In this document: piece after piece, positions 1 through 7,462 of the stretch
Position numbering within the stretch: the stretch's first letter is position 1
Layout: each line of letters begins with the position of its first letter
Origin: Planctomycetaceae bacterium
Lineage (GTDB): Bacteria > Planctomycetota > Planctomycetia > Pirellulales > Thermoguttaceae
Reading direction: 5' to 3'
DNA: 17,719 bases
NCBI GenBank assembly: GCA_031287585.1
Contig: JAITST010000500.1
Location: forward strand, 1 to 17,719
The notes under the pieces: model-generated
Database searches by the model: none
Told to the model about the DNA's origin: nothing
The model's input: only the letters and a program-made list of their open reading frames with translations
Translations under genes and position numbers: made by a program

Positions 1-128
1 ATTAACGTAACTGACATTGTTATTGTTTTGTTTTGTCATTTTAGTTTTCCAATATTGGGGGTTGTTCTAATGTACATATAGAATCCGACAGCAAAAACTG
101 TTCGCGGATAATACAAACATTAAGAAAA

Positions 129-164
129 AAAGTCAATCGCAAATTCGTCCCGCAATTGGACTTT
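129..164 (-). terminator. Probable intrinsic terminator downstream of priA
   Basis: Read on the minus strand, bases 164-152 and 140-129 form a stem of about 12 pairs (six outer pairs AAAGTC/GACTTT, one bulged C, then six pairs including one G-U) with an 11-base loop. It runs straight into a T-rich tract (complement of the A run at 124-130). This is the shape of a Rho-independent terminator for leftward transcription. It lies about 280 bases beyond the priA stop, so it may instead end a transcript that includes the repeat remnant in between. On the plus strand there is no comparable T run after the stem. Confidence 0.5.
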
Positions 165-207
165 CTTGATTAAAACGAAAAAAAAGAATATGTTATCAAG
201 ATATTCT

Positions 208-366
208 TTAACCATTAAATAAAATAGAAAAACCGCACAAAACAAATAGTTTTACGACTGGCAGATTAGGCGAGATATTGAGAGTGCGGTGTTTATACCG
301 AACACGATTGAAAATTGTTTGTGTCGCGATATAATTACCGGGATGTTTTTTGTTAAAATTAGGTTT
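208..366 (-). pseudogene. Short remnant carrying the IATQTIFNRV-coding repeat
   Basis: This is an open stretch of 52 codons between two stops with no clear start codon. Bases 301-330 are identical to bases 17531-17560, and in this frame they encode IATQTIFNRV, preceded by Gly-Asn-Tyr. The copy at 17531 encodes the same peptide, preceded by Gly-Tyr-Tyr-Tyr, inside a longer credible coding fragment. Beyond the shared segment the two copies diverge, and here the downstream codons are low-complexity and AT-rich. I read it as a decayed piece of the same gene family. It could equally be a dispersed repeat that is open by chance. The rest of 1-447 is AT-rich with no supported gene. Confidence 0.3.
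301..330. repeat. 30-base exact repeat, left copy
   Basis: The 30 bases here recur exactly, in the same orientation, at 17531-17560. Similarity weakens quickly on both sides, though a GGT-TAY-TAT/AAT-like codon context for Gly and Tyr residues persists on the minus-strand upstream side. The repeat contains a weak hairpin (ACAC/GTGT ends) but nothing resembling an insertion-sequence end. Confidence 0.8.
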
Positions 367-447
367 TTATACGGATATTTTGTGCAATGATAAATTTTAT
401 GTCTGACGTTTTTTCAAATTAGGTTTTCTAACTTGTCACCACCCCCA

Positions 448-2748
448 TTACAACATATCAATCGGGTCAACATCTACTATCCATTGTATTTCGTTTGGCG
501 GTTTTGTTTCTGACATTATTTTTTTTATTTGTTGACGGGCTTGTTCCTGTTGTTTTGTTTGTAGTTGGATGTGGAAACGGTAGAATGTTCTTAACTTTGA
601 TAACGGGGCTGGGGCTGGTCCGCTTATTTTGTTGTTTTTTTCCATTGCGTTACGGAGTTGAACGGCGAATTGTTTTGCGAAGCCGAACGTTTTTATTTCG
701 TCCGTTCCCCGAATCACGAAACGGAACATCGCCGAAAACGGCGGGTAGCCCAGCGTTTGACGCAAAGTTACTTCCTCGTTTACAAAACCTTTGTAATCGT
801 GATTCGCCGCGTATGCTATCGCGGGATTGTTCGGTTGGAACGTCTGCACTATTACCTGTCCGCCTTTGTCGCCGCGTCCTGTTCTGCCCGCTACTTGCGT
901 TATCAGGTGAAACGTTCGCTCGCTCGCGCGGAAGTCCGGCAAGTGCAACGCTGTGTCCGCGTTGATAACTCCCACCAACGTTACATTTGGGAAGTCGAGA
1001 CCTTTCGCTATCATTTGCGTACCTAACAGAATTTTCACATTCCCTTCACGAAACGCTGTCAACGCCCGTTCGTGAGAACCGGGTGAACGCATTGTATCGG
1101 TATCCATCCGCAGAAACGGTATGTCGGGAAAACGCAGTTTGATTTCGTGTTCAAGACGCTGCGTACCGAATCCGCTATACCTCATTCCGGGCATCCCGCA
1201 CTTCGGGCATTTGTCGGGCGACGGAATTTGATAATCGCAATAATGACAAACCGCGATTTCTCTTTCCCGATGATGCGTGAGCGCGACGTTGCAGTCGGGG
1301 CAATAGACAACTTCACCGCACGATTGACATTGAATCTGCGTATTGAAACCGCGCCGGTTGAGCAGCAGAATCACCTGACCGCCGTCGTCAATTGCCCTCT
1401 TAATCGCTTCGTGCAGTTTACGGTGAATCGCGCCGGACGACGTTTTTGTACCGATTTCGTTACGTAAATCTATCGTGTCAACAGCCGGTAAAACAAGGTT
1501 GCGGACACGGCGCGGCATCGACAGCAGCGTGTATTTACCGCGTTTGGCGTGATACCAACTTTCCAGTGACGGCGTTGCGCTGCCCAGTATCAACGGAACT
1601 TTCTCGTCACCCGCTCTGACACGGGCAACTGTTCGGGCGTGATAACGCGGGGCGGTTTCCTGTTTGAACGAACCCTCGTGTTCTTCGTCGATAACTATCA
1701 GTCCCAAATTCGGAACAGGCGCGAAAATCGCACTCCTCGCACCGACAACAACGTTCACATCACCGCTCACTATTCGCGTCCATTCGTGATGACGTTGTGC
1801 GTCGGAAAGATGCGAATGAAGGACGGCGACTTTACCGAAACGGTCGCGGAATCGGCTGACCGTTTGCGGCGTGAGACTGATTTCCGGCACAAGCACAATC
1901 GCCTGCCGCCCGCCGTGAACGACTTCGTCGATAGCGCGTATGTAAACTTCCGTCTTGCCCGAACCGGTGACACCGTGCAGGAGAAACGTTTCGTGACGGC
2001 GTGATTTGATTGCGGCGGCGATTTTATTGAGTGCGTTTTGTTGTTCGTGATTGAGTGTGTGACCTTGTAATGTCGGCGGCGGCGATTGGTCGGCGGTGTC
2101 CGTGTTACGGCGGCGAATTGTGCGGCGTGAAATTAAGCCGAGACGTAACAACGCCTGAATCGGCGCGGACGAACAATGAGCGGTCTTCTGCAATTCGACA
2201 GACGTGAGAGGTTCGGACGAATAACGTAAAGCGTCGAGAACTTGACGCTGTTTGTCGGTTAGAGATTCAATGAGTTCGGTGACTTTGGTGTCTGTATTGT
2301 TAGCCGCATTATTATCCGGTTCTGTTATGAAGAGAACGGTCGTGAGCCGTGTTCCTGCGTTACCGCGAACACCGGCAGGCAGTACAGATTCCAAAACCTG
2401 ACCGAGCGGTGTGATATAGTAGTTAGCAATCCACTGAGCGAGTTTTAACATTGACGGCGACAATAACGGGTGCGGGTCAACGACACTGGTAATCGGTTTG
2501 AGTTTACGAATAACGGCACCGCCTCGCGAAAGTTCGACGCAATAAGCAAGCACCAGCCGATTCCCCGCGCCAAGCGGAACCATCACCCGCGTACCAACTT
2601 CAACCGCGTCGACAAGTTTATCCGGTATCGTGTAATCGAAACCGCCGTTAACACCGGTTGCGAACACGACTGTAGCCACAAGACGCGACGCGATGTCGTC
2701 GTCTTCCCATTGAGGCGGTGCATTTTCAAATAGTGATTTCTGCGGCAT
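448..2748 (-). CDS. priA: Primosomal replication restart helicase PriA
   Basis: PriA is a superfamily 2 3'-to-5' DNA helicase that recognises stalled forks and reloads the replicative helicase. The 766-residue length is normal. The N-terminal 3'-DNA-binding region (about 20-125, with the FDYTIP and VPLG motifs) is present. It is followed by a winged-helix region (about 160-210) and the helicase core with Walker A GVTGSGKT (259-266) and DEEH (354-357). The zinc-binding insert has all eight cysteines (C474, C477, C483, C486, C501, C504, C514, C517). Motifs near 590-640 (GTQMIAKGLDFPNV, QVAGRTGRG) complete the helicase domain. The ATG at 2748 fits the family N-terminus but has no clear Shine-Dalgarno sequence. 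The gene is transcribed away from glgB across a palindrome-rich intergenic region. Confidence 0.97.
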   Translation of the reverse strand: MPQKSLFENAPPQWEDDDIASRLVATVVFATGVNGGFDYTIPDKLVDAVEVGTRVMVPLGAGNRLVLAYCVELSRGGAVIRKLKPITSVVDPHPLLSPSMLKLAQWIANYYITPLGQVLESVLPAGVRGNAGTRLTTVLFITEPDNNAANNTDTKVTELIESLTDKQRQVLDALRYSSEPLTSVELQKTAHCSSAPIQALLRLGLISRRTIRRRNTDTADQSPPPTLQGHTLNHEQQNALNKIAAAIKSRRHETFLLHGVTGSGKTEVYIRAIDEVVHGGRQAIVLVPEISLTPQTVSRFRDRFGKVAVLHSHLSDAQRHHEWTRIVSGDVNVVVGARSAIFAPVPNLGLIVIDEEHEGSFKQETAPRYHARTVARVRAGDEKVPLILGSATPSLESWYHAKRGKYTLLSMPRRVRNLVLPAVDTIDLRNEIGTKTSSGAIHRKLHEAIKRAIDDGGQVILLLNRRGFNTQIQCQSCGEVVYCPDCNVALTHHREREIAVCHYCDYQIPSPDKCPKCGMPGMRYSGFGTQRLEHEIKLRFPDIPFLRMDTDTMRSPGSHERALTAFREGNVKILLGTQMIAKGLDFPNVTLVGVINADTALHLPDFRASERTFHLITQVAGRTGRGDKGGQVIVQTFQPNNPAIAYAANHDYKGFVNEEVTLRQTLGYPPFSAMFRFVIRGTDEIKTFGFAKQFAVQLRNAMEKNNKISGPAPAPLSKLRTFYRFHIQLQTKQQEQARQQIKKIMSETKPPNEIQWIVDVDPIDML

Positions 2749-2794
2749 TTATTTTTGGTGTGGGGATTTGTCTATCGCGGCGCGGCAGGATTAA

Positions 2795-3048
2795 CCGCGA
2801 AGAATGCAGTTATTTTAGATTTTAGATTTATGATTTTAGATTTTGTGTATTAGACTTGTTCGGTAACTTCAAAATAAATAAAGTTGACAACTTACACACA
2901 ATAATTTTTGCCACGAATGCACGAATTATAACGAATTATTCGTATTTATTCGTGTATTCGTGGCAAAATAAATGGTTTCCGAACGAGTTTATTAAAACAA
3001 AATCTAAAATCTAAAATCATAAATCTAAAATAACTGCATTCTTCGCGG
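2795..3048. repeat. 254-base nested palindromic element
   Basis: The gap between priA and glgB is mostly one nested inverted repeat. The outer arms are 2795-2846 and 2997-3048 (52 bases each). They match closely, except that the internal TTTAGATT-type units are in a shifted order. Inside these are arms 2854-2867/2975-2988 (12 of 14 match), then 2907-2926/2948-2967 (20 bases, one mismatch that would be a G-U pair in RNA), then a central ACGAA-TTA-TTCGT. It has no open reading frame. Its outer arms resemble a second element at 16278-16427, so it belongs to a family. It could be a MITE-like remnant or a strong bidirectional transcription barrier. Confidence 0.85.
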
Positions 3049-3133
3049 TGAAAAACTGTCCGCATTATACCAATAATGTCGAGCGGTGTGTAGGTCTTGT
3101 TTGGAAAATGTTTTTGAGTGTTGCCGCCCGCAC

Positions 3134-3161
3134 TTGTTTTATTGGATTTTTATGTTAAACT
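3134..3161 (+). promoter_or_regulatory. Possible sigma70-type promoter for glgB
   Basis: TTGTTT at 3134-3139 and TAAACT at 3156-3161 are separated by 16 bases. This would place transcription start about 50 bases upstream of the glgB ATG, just outside the palindromic element. The match to consensus is only moderate, in AT-rich DNA. Confidence 0.3.
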
Positions 3162-3217
3162 GATTTACGCTGTTCTGAATATTAGTTACCCTTAACAGAA
3201 TTACAGGTGAAAAAATA

Positions 3218-5209
3218 ATGACAACTAAAAAAAATGATGTTAATGCGGACAAGTCAAGTAGCGTGCCGCCGGATAAATCGGATAAAGCCGAAGCGTCGCC
3301 GCCTGCCGCTCCTAGTTTTCTTACCGACTTTGACCGCTATCTTCTAGGTGAAGGTAATCACTGGCGCAGTTACGAAAAACTTGGCGCACACATTTGCGAA
3401 GTCGATGGCGTTAAGGGTGTCAACTTTATTGTTTGGGCTCCGAACGCTCAAGCGGTGAGTGTTGTCGGCGATTTCAACGGCTGGAATCCCGAAGTCAGCC
3501 CGATGTACAATCGTATCCCGTCTGGTTTCTGGGAACTGTTCGTTCCGGGAATCGGCGAGTGGGAAAAGTATAAGTATTGTATTCGTAGTTTTGAAGGTGT
3601 AATCGAAAAGTCCGACCCAGTCGGTTTCTACGCCGAGATGCCGCCGCATACCGCGTCGGTTGTTTATGACCTCGACAAGTACAAGTGGCAGGACGAGGCG
3701 TGGATGAAGAGCCGCGAACAATTCGACTGGATGAGCGACCCGATTTCGGTTTACGAAGTCCACCTTGGAAGTTGGCGGCGACCAGGTGACAAGCCGGACG
3801 GTTGGTTGACGTACAAAGATACCGCCCGCGAACTTGTCGCTTACGTTAAGGAGATGGGTTATACGCACGTTGAACTTATGCCGGTTGCCGAGCATCCGCT
3901 CTCGCAGAGTTGGGGGTATCAGGTCATCGGTTACTTCTCAATCACCGCGCGTTACGGTACTCCGGACGAGTTTATGTATCTGGTTGACTTGTGTCATCAG
4001 AACGGTATTGGTGTGATAGTAGATTGGGTGCCAGCTCATTTTCCGCGTGACGGGCATGGGCTGCGCAGATTTGACGGTACCGCGCTTTACGAACACGAAG
4101 ATCCGCGTTTGGGCGAGCATCGCGATTGGGGTACGCTAATTTTCAACTACGGGCGTAACGAAGTACGTAACTTCCTGATTTCAAACGCGATTTTCCTGTT
4201 TGATAAGTATCACGTTGACGGTATCCGTGTTGACGCGGTTGCGTCGATGCTGTACCTTGATTACAGCCGTAGTGAGGGCGAGTGGATACCGAACGAGTTC
4301 GGCGGTCGTGAGAACATCAAAGCGATTGAGTTTCTCAAACTGATGAACGAGCAGGTTCACTTGCAGTTTCCGAACGTGCTAACGATTGCGGAAGAATCGA
4401 CATCGTGGCCAGGTGTTTCGCGTCCGACTTACTGCGGCGGATTAGGGTTCTCAATGAAGTGGAATATGGGTTGGATGAACGACACGTTGCGTTATATGCG
4501 TCACGATCCCGTTCACCGAAAGTATCATCACGACGAGTTGACGTTCAGTTTGATATATGCGTTTCACGAAAATTTTGTGCTGCCGATTTCGCATGACGAA
4601 GTTGTTCACGGGAAAGGGGCGGTGATGCACCAGATGCCTGGCGACTTGTGGCAGAAGTTTGCGAACGCGCGGTTGTTGTACAGTTATATGTGGACGCATC
4701 CAGGTAAGAAACTGCTGTTTATGGGGAACGATTTCGGTCAATGGAACGAGTGGGACTTCGATGAAAGTTTGCAGTGGCACTTGTTGCAGTGGGAATCGCA
4801 TCAGGGATTGAAACGTTGCGTCGCGGCATTGAATAAAATGTACGTTAACGAGCCGGCACTGCACGAGTACGATTTCGACGGACGCGGATTTGAGTGGATT
4901 GACTGCCGCAACTGGGAATTAAGCACGTTTGCGTATGTCCGTAAGGCAAGGAATTGGGAAGATTTTCTGTTGGTACTTTGCAACTTCACTCCGGTACCGC
5001 GAAGTATGCGGGTCGGAATTTTTAAGAAGGGATTGTATAAAGAGATTTTCTCAAGCGACAGTCCTGAATACGGCGGCAGCAATACTGGTAACGGTATAAC
5101 AAACGGTGAAGGAATTTACGCGGAGGAGATACCGTCGCACGGTCATCCGTACTCGCTGAACTTGTATTTCCCGCCGCTGGCGGTGAGTGTGATAAAGCCG
5201 GTGAGGTGA
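3218..5209 (+). CDS. glgB: 1,4-alpha-glucan (glycogen) branching enzyme
   Basis: GlgB cuts alpha-1,4-glucan chains and rejoins them through alpha-1,6 links, making branched glycogen in the cytoplasm. The 663-residue protein has a charged, probably disordered N-terminus (1-32), a carbohydrate-binding module 48 (about 55-150, with the VVGDFNGWN signature) and a GH13 barrel. Barrel motifs are DWVPAHF (269-275), GIRVDA with the nucleophile D339, AEEST with the acid/base glutamate near 392-393, and SHDEVVHGK with D460. A beta-sandwich domain closes the protein, so it looks complete and active. The ATG is preceded by an AGGTGA-like ribosome site. No other glycogen gene lies nearby. It is the first gene of the plus-strand cluster, and its last codons carry the ribosome site of the next gene. 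Confidence 0.97.
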   Translation: MTTKKNDVNADKSSSVPPDKSDKAEASPPAAPSFLTDFDRYLLGEGNHWRSYEKLGAHICEVDGVKGVNFIVWAPNAQAVSVVGDFNGWNPEVSPMYNRIPSGFWELFVPGIGEWEKYKYCIRSFEGVIEKSDPVGFYAEMPPHTASVVYDLDKYKWQDEAWMKSREQFDWMSDPISVYEVHLGSWRRPGDKPDGWLTYKDTARELVAYVKEMGYTHVELMPVAEHPLSQSWGYQVIGYFSITARYGTPDEFMYLVDLCHQNGIGVIVDWVPAHFPRDGHGLRRFDGTALYEHEDPRLGEHRDWGTLIFNYGRNEVRNFLISNAIFLFDKYHVDGIRVDAVASMLYLDYSRSEGEWIPNEFGGRENIKAIEFLKLMNEQVHLQFPNVLTIAEESTSWPGVSRPTYCGGLGFSMKWNMGWMNDTLRYMRHDPVHRKYHHDELTFSLIYAFHENFVLPISHDEVVHGKGAVMHQMPGDLWQKFANARLLYSYMWTHPGKKLLFMGNDFGQWNEWDFDESLQWHLLQWESHQGLKRCVAALNKMYVNEPALHEYDFDGRGFEWIDCRNWELSTFAYVRKARNWEDFLLVLCNFTPVPRSMRVGIFKKGLYKEIFSSDSPEYGGSNTGNGITNGEGIYAEEIPSHGHPYSLNLYFPPLAVSVIKPVR

Positions 5210-5213
5210 ATTG

Positions 5214-6242
5214 ATGAAGGAAAGTAAAGTTTCCGAGTTGATTGACTACACGGTGCCGTTGACGCACGACAAATTTTTTTGTACGATGTTTAGTAAGTTT
5301 ACGGATATCGCGAACGAATTTTTGCGTATTGTGTTGCCGCCGAAAGTTTTGGAAGTGCTGGACGTTGACGGCTTGACTGTCGAGACGGGTACTTTTCTCA
5401 ACGAGGTATTTAAGGAATCGCGGGCTGATGTAGTTTACCGTGTGCCGGTGAGAAACAGTGAGAAATTGATTTGTATTTACACGTTTCTCGAACATAAGTC
5501 GTCAAACGACCCGGTAGCGGTACGTCAGGTTTTTAGTTATTCCGTGCAATTTGGTGACGCGGAAATAAAGGCGGCGAAGGATGACAACAGCGGTTCGGTG
5601 AACGCGGATTTCCGTTTGTCGCTGGTGATACTTATAATTATTCATCACGGTAGGTCGCGGTTTACTGGTGCAACGAATGTTTCGGAAGTTTATCATAAAA
5701 TTGAGGGACTGGAAGAATATCTGCCGCAACAAAAAGCGATTTTGTTCGATTTGAATACGATACCGGAAGAGAATTTGCCGTTTGACGGAAAACGTGTACA
5801 ACTTGGTTCGGTGTTGTGGTTAATGAAGAACATTTTCAAGATGAATATCGCCACTCGTTTTAACGTGGTATTGGAGCGGCTCAGACCGTATTCTGATATT
5901 CCACTGTATAGCGAGTTGATACAGGGGTTGTGGTATTACTTTTCAAGCCGGGCAAAGTACCAGAGAGATGGTGATGTTTGGAAGGTAAATGAAACAGTTA
6001 AAGACATTTTAGGAGAAAAAACAGTGTCAACAATACTTGAAAAAATTGGTGATAAGTTCAGAGTGGAGAGCGAGGCAAAATTGCTGATTAGATCGCTGAC
6101 CCTACGTTTCGGCAGCCCTTCTGAATCGCTTACTAACAGAATCCGCGCGATTACAGATATAAGCGAAATAGATCGCTTATACGATATTGCGTTTTATTGC
6201 GAATCAATAGAGGCGTTTGAACATGAGGTAGAATTGCCGTAA
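5214..6242 (+). CDS. Rpn family nuclease (YhgA-like PD-(D/E)XK, transposase_31 type)
   Basis: This gene belongs to the Rpn (recombination-promoting nuclease) family, DNases that act as toxins and in phage defence. The 342-residue protein has the N-terminal THDKFFCTMF segment (18-27), then SRADVVYRV with D72 and FLEHKSS with E93 and K95, matching a PD-(D/E)XK active site. IIIHHG (121-126) corresponds to the LVLYHG-type motif of the family. The C-terminal 55 residues form a separate small helical domain resembling those called DUF4351. I prefer ATG 5214 over TTG 5211 because GAGG at 5203-5206, inside the end of glgB, is then seven bases upstream, which suggests translational coupling. An internal ribosome site and GTG at 6024 lie in frame. 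The catalytic residues are intact, so it is probably active. Confidence 0.88.
   Translation: MKESKVSELIDYTVPLTHDKFFCTMFSKFTDIANEFLRIVLPPKVLEVLDVDGLTVETGTFLNEVFKESRADVVYRVPVRNSEKLICIYTFLEHKSSNDPVAVRQVFSYSVQFGDAEIKAAKDDNSGSVNADFRLSLVILIIIHHGRSRFTGATNVSEVYHKIEGLEEYLPQQKAILFDLNTIPEENLPFDGKRVQLGSVLWLMKNIFKMNIATRFNVVLERLRPYSDIPLYSELIQGLWYYFSSRAKYQRDGDVWKVNETVKDILGEKTVSTILEKIGDKFRVESEAKLLIRSLTLRFGSPSESLTNRIRAITDISEIDRLYDIAFYCESIEAFEHEVELP
6011..6026 (+). promoter_or_regulatory. Internal ribosome binding site and GTG start within the Rpn gene
   Basis: AGGAG at 6011-6015 is followed after eight bases by GTG at 6024-6026, in frame with the Rpn gene (Val271). Translation from here would give a 72-residue C-terminal product ending at 6242. 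In studied Rpn systems a small C-terminal protein made from an internal start blocks the full-length toxin, so this site is the expected antitoxin start. The sequence shows the site; its use is inferred. Confidence 0.55.
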
Positions 6243-6263
6243 CGATATTTGGGAGAAAAGACA

Positions 6264-6554
6264 ATGCAAGCAATGCTAGAAGAATATAAAGCTGATTTGA
6301 TATCGCGAGGATTTTCTGAAATTATTATAAAAATTAAAGTAGAGAGTTTTTTAGAAAGTTATAAGAAAGGTTTCGTGAAAGGTGAAGTAAAAATCTTAAT
6401 TAGAACGTTATTCCTATGTTTCGGGAGCCCTTCTGAATCGCTTATGAATAGGATATGTGCGATTGCAGATATAAGTAAACTCGAACGTTTATATGATATT
6501 GCGTTTTATTGCGAGTCAATGGATGATTTTGAACGAGCGATGGAATCACTGTAA
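6264..6554 (+). CDS. Stand-alone Rpn C-terminal domain protein (candidate antitoxin)
   Basis: This 96-residue protein is a paralogue of the C-terminal domain of the preceding Rpn nuclease. By hand count, 36 of the last 55 residues are identical, including FGSPSESL and RLYDIAFYCES, and the DNA has exact matches of 19 and 20 bases. It has no nuclease motifs. I place the start at ATG 6264 because GGGAG (6251-6255) is eight bases upstream, the same geometry as the internal start of the parent. An upstream TTG at 6249 would only add the translated ribosome site. Residues about 9-35 are a 24-residue segment absent from the parent's short product. The 6301-6420 stretch is only about 26% G+C against about 55% at the start of hisA. 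It probably counters the upstream nuclease, or a related one. Confidence 0.75.
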   Translation: MQAMLEEYKADLISRGFSEIIIKIKVESFLESYKKGFVKGEVKILIRTLFLCFGSPSESLMNRICAIADISKLERLYDIAFYCESMDDFERAMESL

Positions 6555-6573
6555 CGATAGTATTACACAAAAA

Positions 6574-7290
6574 ATGACAAATAATTTTCGCATCCTGCCT
6601 GCAATTGATATTCGCGGCGGACAATGTGTCCGGTTGCGTCAGGGTGATTACGCGCAGGAAACGGTTTACGGCAAAGACCCTGCCGAGATGGCGAAACGTT
6701 GGTACAACGATGGTGCGAAATGTTTACACTTGGTTGACCTTGACGGTGCGAAGACTGGTAGGGCGGTGAACCGTGACGCGGTTGCGGCTATTGTTCGGGC
6801 GGTGCCGATTCCTTGCGAACTCGGCGGCGGAATCCGTGACGAAGCGGCTATACGCGACTATCTCGAACTCGGTATCGTGAACTTGATAATCGGTACACCC
6901 GCACTCAAACAGCCGGATTGGTTTGCCGCGATGGCTGAACAATTCCCCGACAAACTGATACTCGGCATCGACGCGAAAAACGGTATGGTAGCAACAGATG
7001 GTTGGCTCGATGTCAGCGAAGTCGCGGCGATAGAACTTGCGAAACGTTTTGAATCGTTACCGTTAGCGGGAATCGTTTACACCGACATAGCAACCGACGG
7101 AATGATGCAGGGACCGAACGTACCGGAAATGATAGCAATGAGCCGCAATATCCGCTTGCCGGTAATAGCGTCCGGCGGAGTAACGACAGCAGCCGACGTA
7201 AAAAAACTTTACGACGGCGGTCTATCGGGTTGCATCATAGGCAAAGCGTTGTACGAAGGAACAATCGTATTGAAAGAACTCGCGAGTTAG
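6574..7290 (+). CDS. hisA: HisA, phosphoribosylformimino-5-aminoimidazole carboxamide ribotide isomerase
   Basis: HisA catalyses the Amadori rearrangement of ProFAR to PRFAR, the fourth step of histidine biosynthesis, in the cytoplasm. The 238-residue product is a standard (beta/alpha)8 half-barrel pair. ILPAIDIRGGQCVRL near the N-terminus carries the catalytic base aspartate, and VYTDIATDGMMQGPN carries the general acid aspartate. The phosphate-binding GGGIRD and ASGGV motifs are present. I chose ATG 6574 because this N-terminus matches the family; a longer frame opening at 6493 would run through the end of the previous gene. There is no clear ribosome site, and the gap from the preceding stop is 19 bases, so translation may be coupled. 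No other his genes are in the window. Confidence 0.95.
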   Translation: MTNNFRILPAIDIRGGQCVRLRQGDYAQETVYGKDPAEMAKRWYNDGAKCLHLVDLDGAKTGRAVNRDAVAAIVRAVPIPCELGGGIRDEAAIRDYLELGIVNLIIGTPALKQPDWFAAMAEQFPDKLILGIDAKNGMVATDGWLDVSEVAAIELAKRFESLPLAGIVYTDIATDGMMQGPNVPEMIAMSRNIRLPVIASGGVTTAADVKKLYDGGLSGCIIGKALYEGTIVLKELAS

Positions 7291-7424
7291 TCTGCTCACT
7301 AAATTTCCATCGCGGTGTTACCGCAATCCCGCACTCAAACGGAATGCGATGATGCCGCGAATTACGAGTTACTTCCGTCCATCCCAGTCCAAATATCAAA
7401 AATTTTTTAACGATGTTGATGTGT

Positions 7425-7430
7425 TATAAC
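7425..7430 (+). promoter_or_regulatory. Possible -10 element upstream of glmS
   Basis: TATAAC at 7425-7430 sits inside a ten-base perfect palindrome (7422-7431) 33 bases upstream of the glmS ATG. No convincing -35 hexamer is visible at the right distance. The 172-base gap before glmS suggests a separate promoter. I see no glmS ribozyme there. Confidence 0.3.
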
Positions 7431-7462
7431 ATATCATCCCTCTCACTCAGGAAAATAAAATT

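Noticed and set aside
301..330. A 30-base repeat that looks like a CRISPR repeat
   Set aside because: Only two copies exist, 17 kb apart, with no spacer-repeat spacing, and the segment reads as a conserved peptide.
495..965. Plus-strand open frames inside priA, and similar overlapping frames elsewhere
   Set aside because: They are shadows of strongly supported genes, with no ribosome sites, motifs or credible composition.
5502..5801. Minus-strand open frame inside the Rpn gene as a possible antisense antitoxin
   Set aside because: Its composition is typical of a shadow frame, with no ribosome site; the in-frame C-terminal product is a better antitoxin candidate.
6493..6573. Longer N-terminus for HisA beginning at 6493
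   Set aside because: It overlaps the end of the Rpn C-terminal-domain gene in another frame and adds residues not seen in HisA; ATG 6574 gives the family N-terminus.
7291..7462. Possible glmS ribozyme or riboswitch upstream of glmS
   Set aside because: I could not find the conserved ribozyme core; only a short GCGGT/ACCGC hairpin and a palindromic -10-like site are visible.
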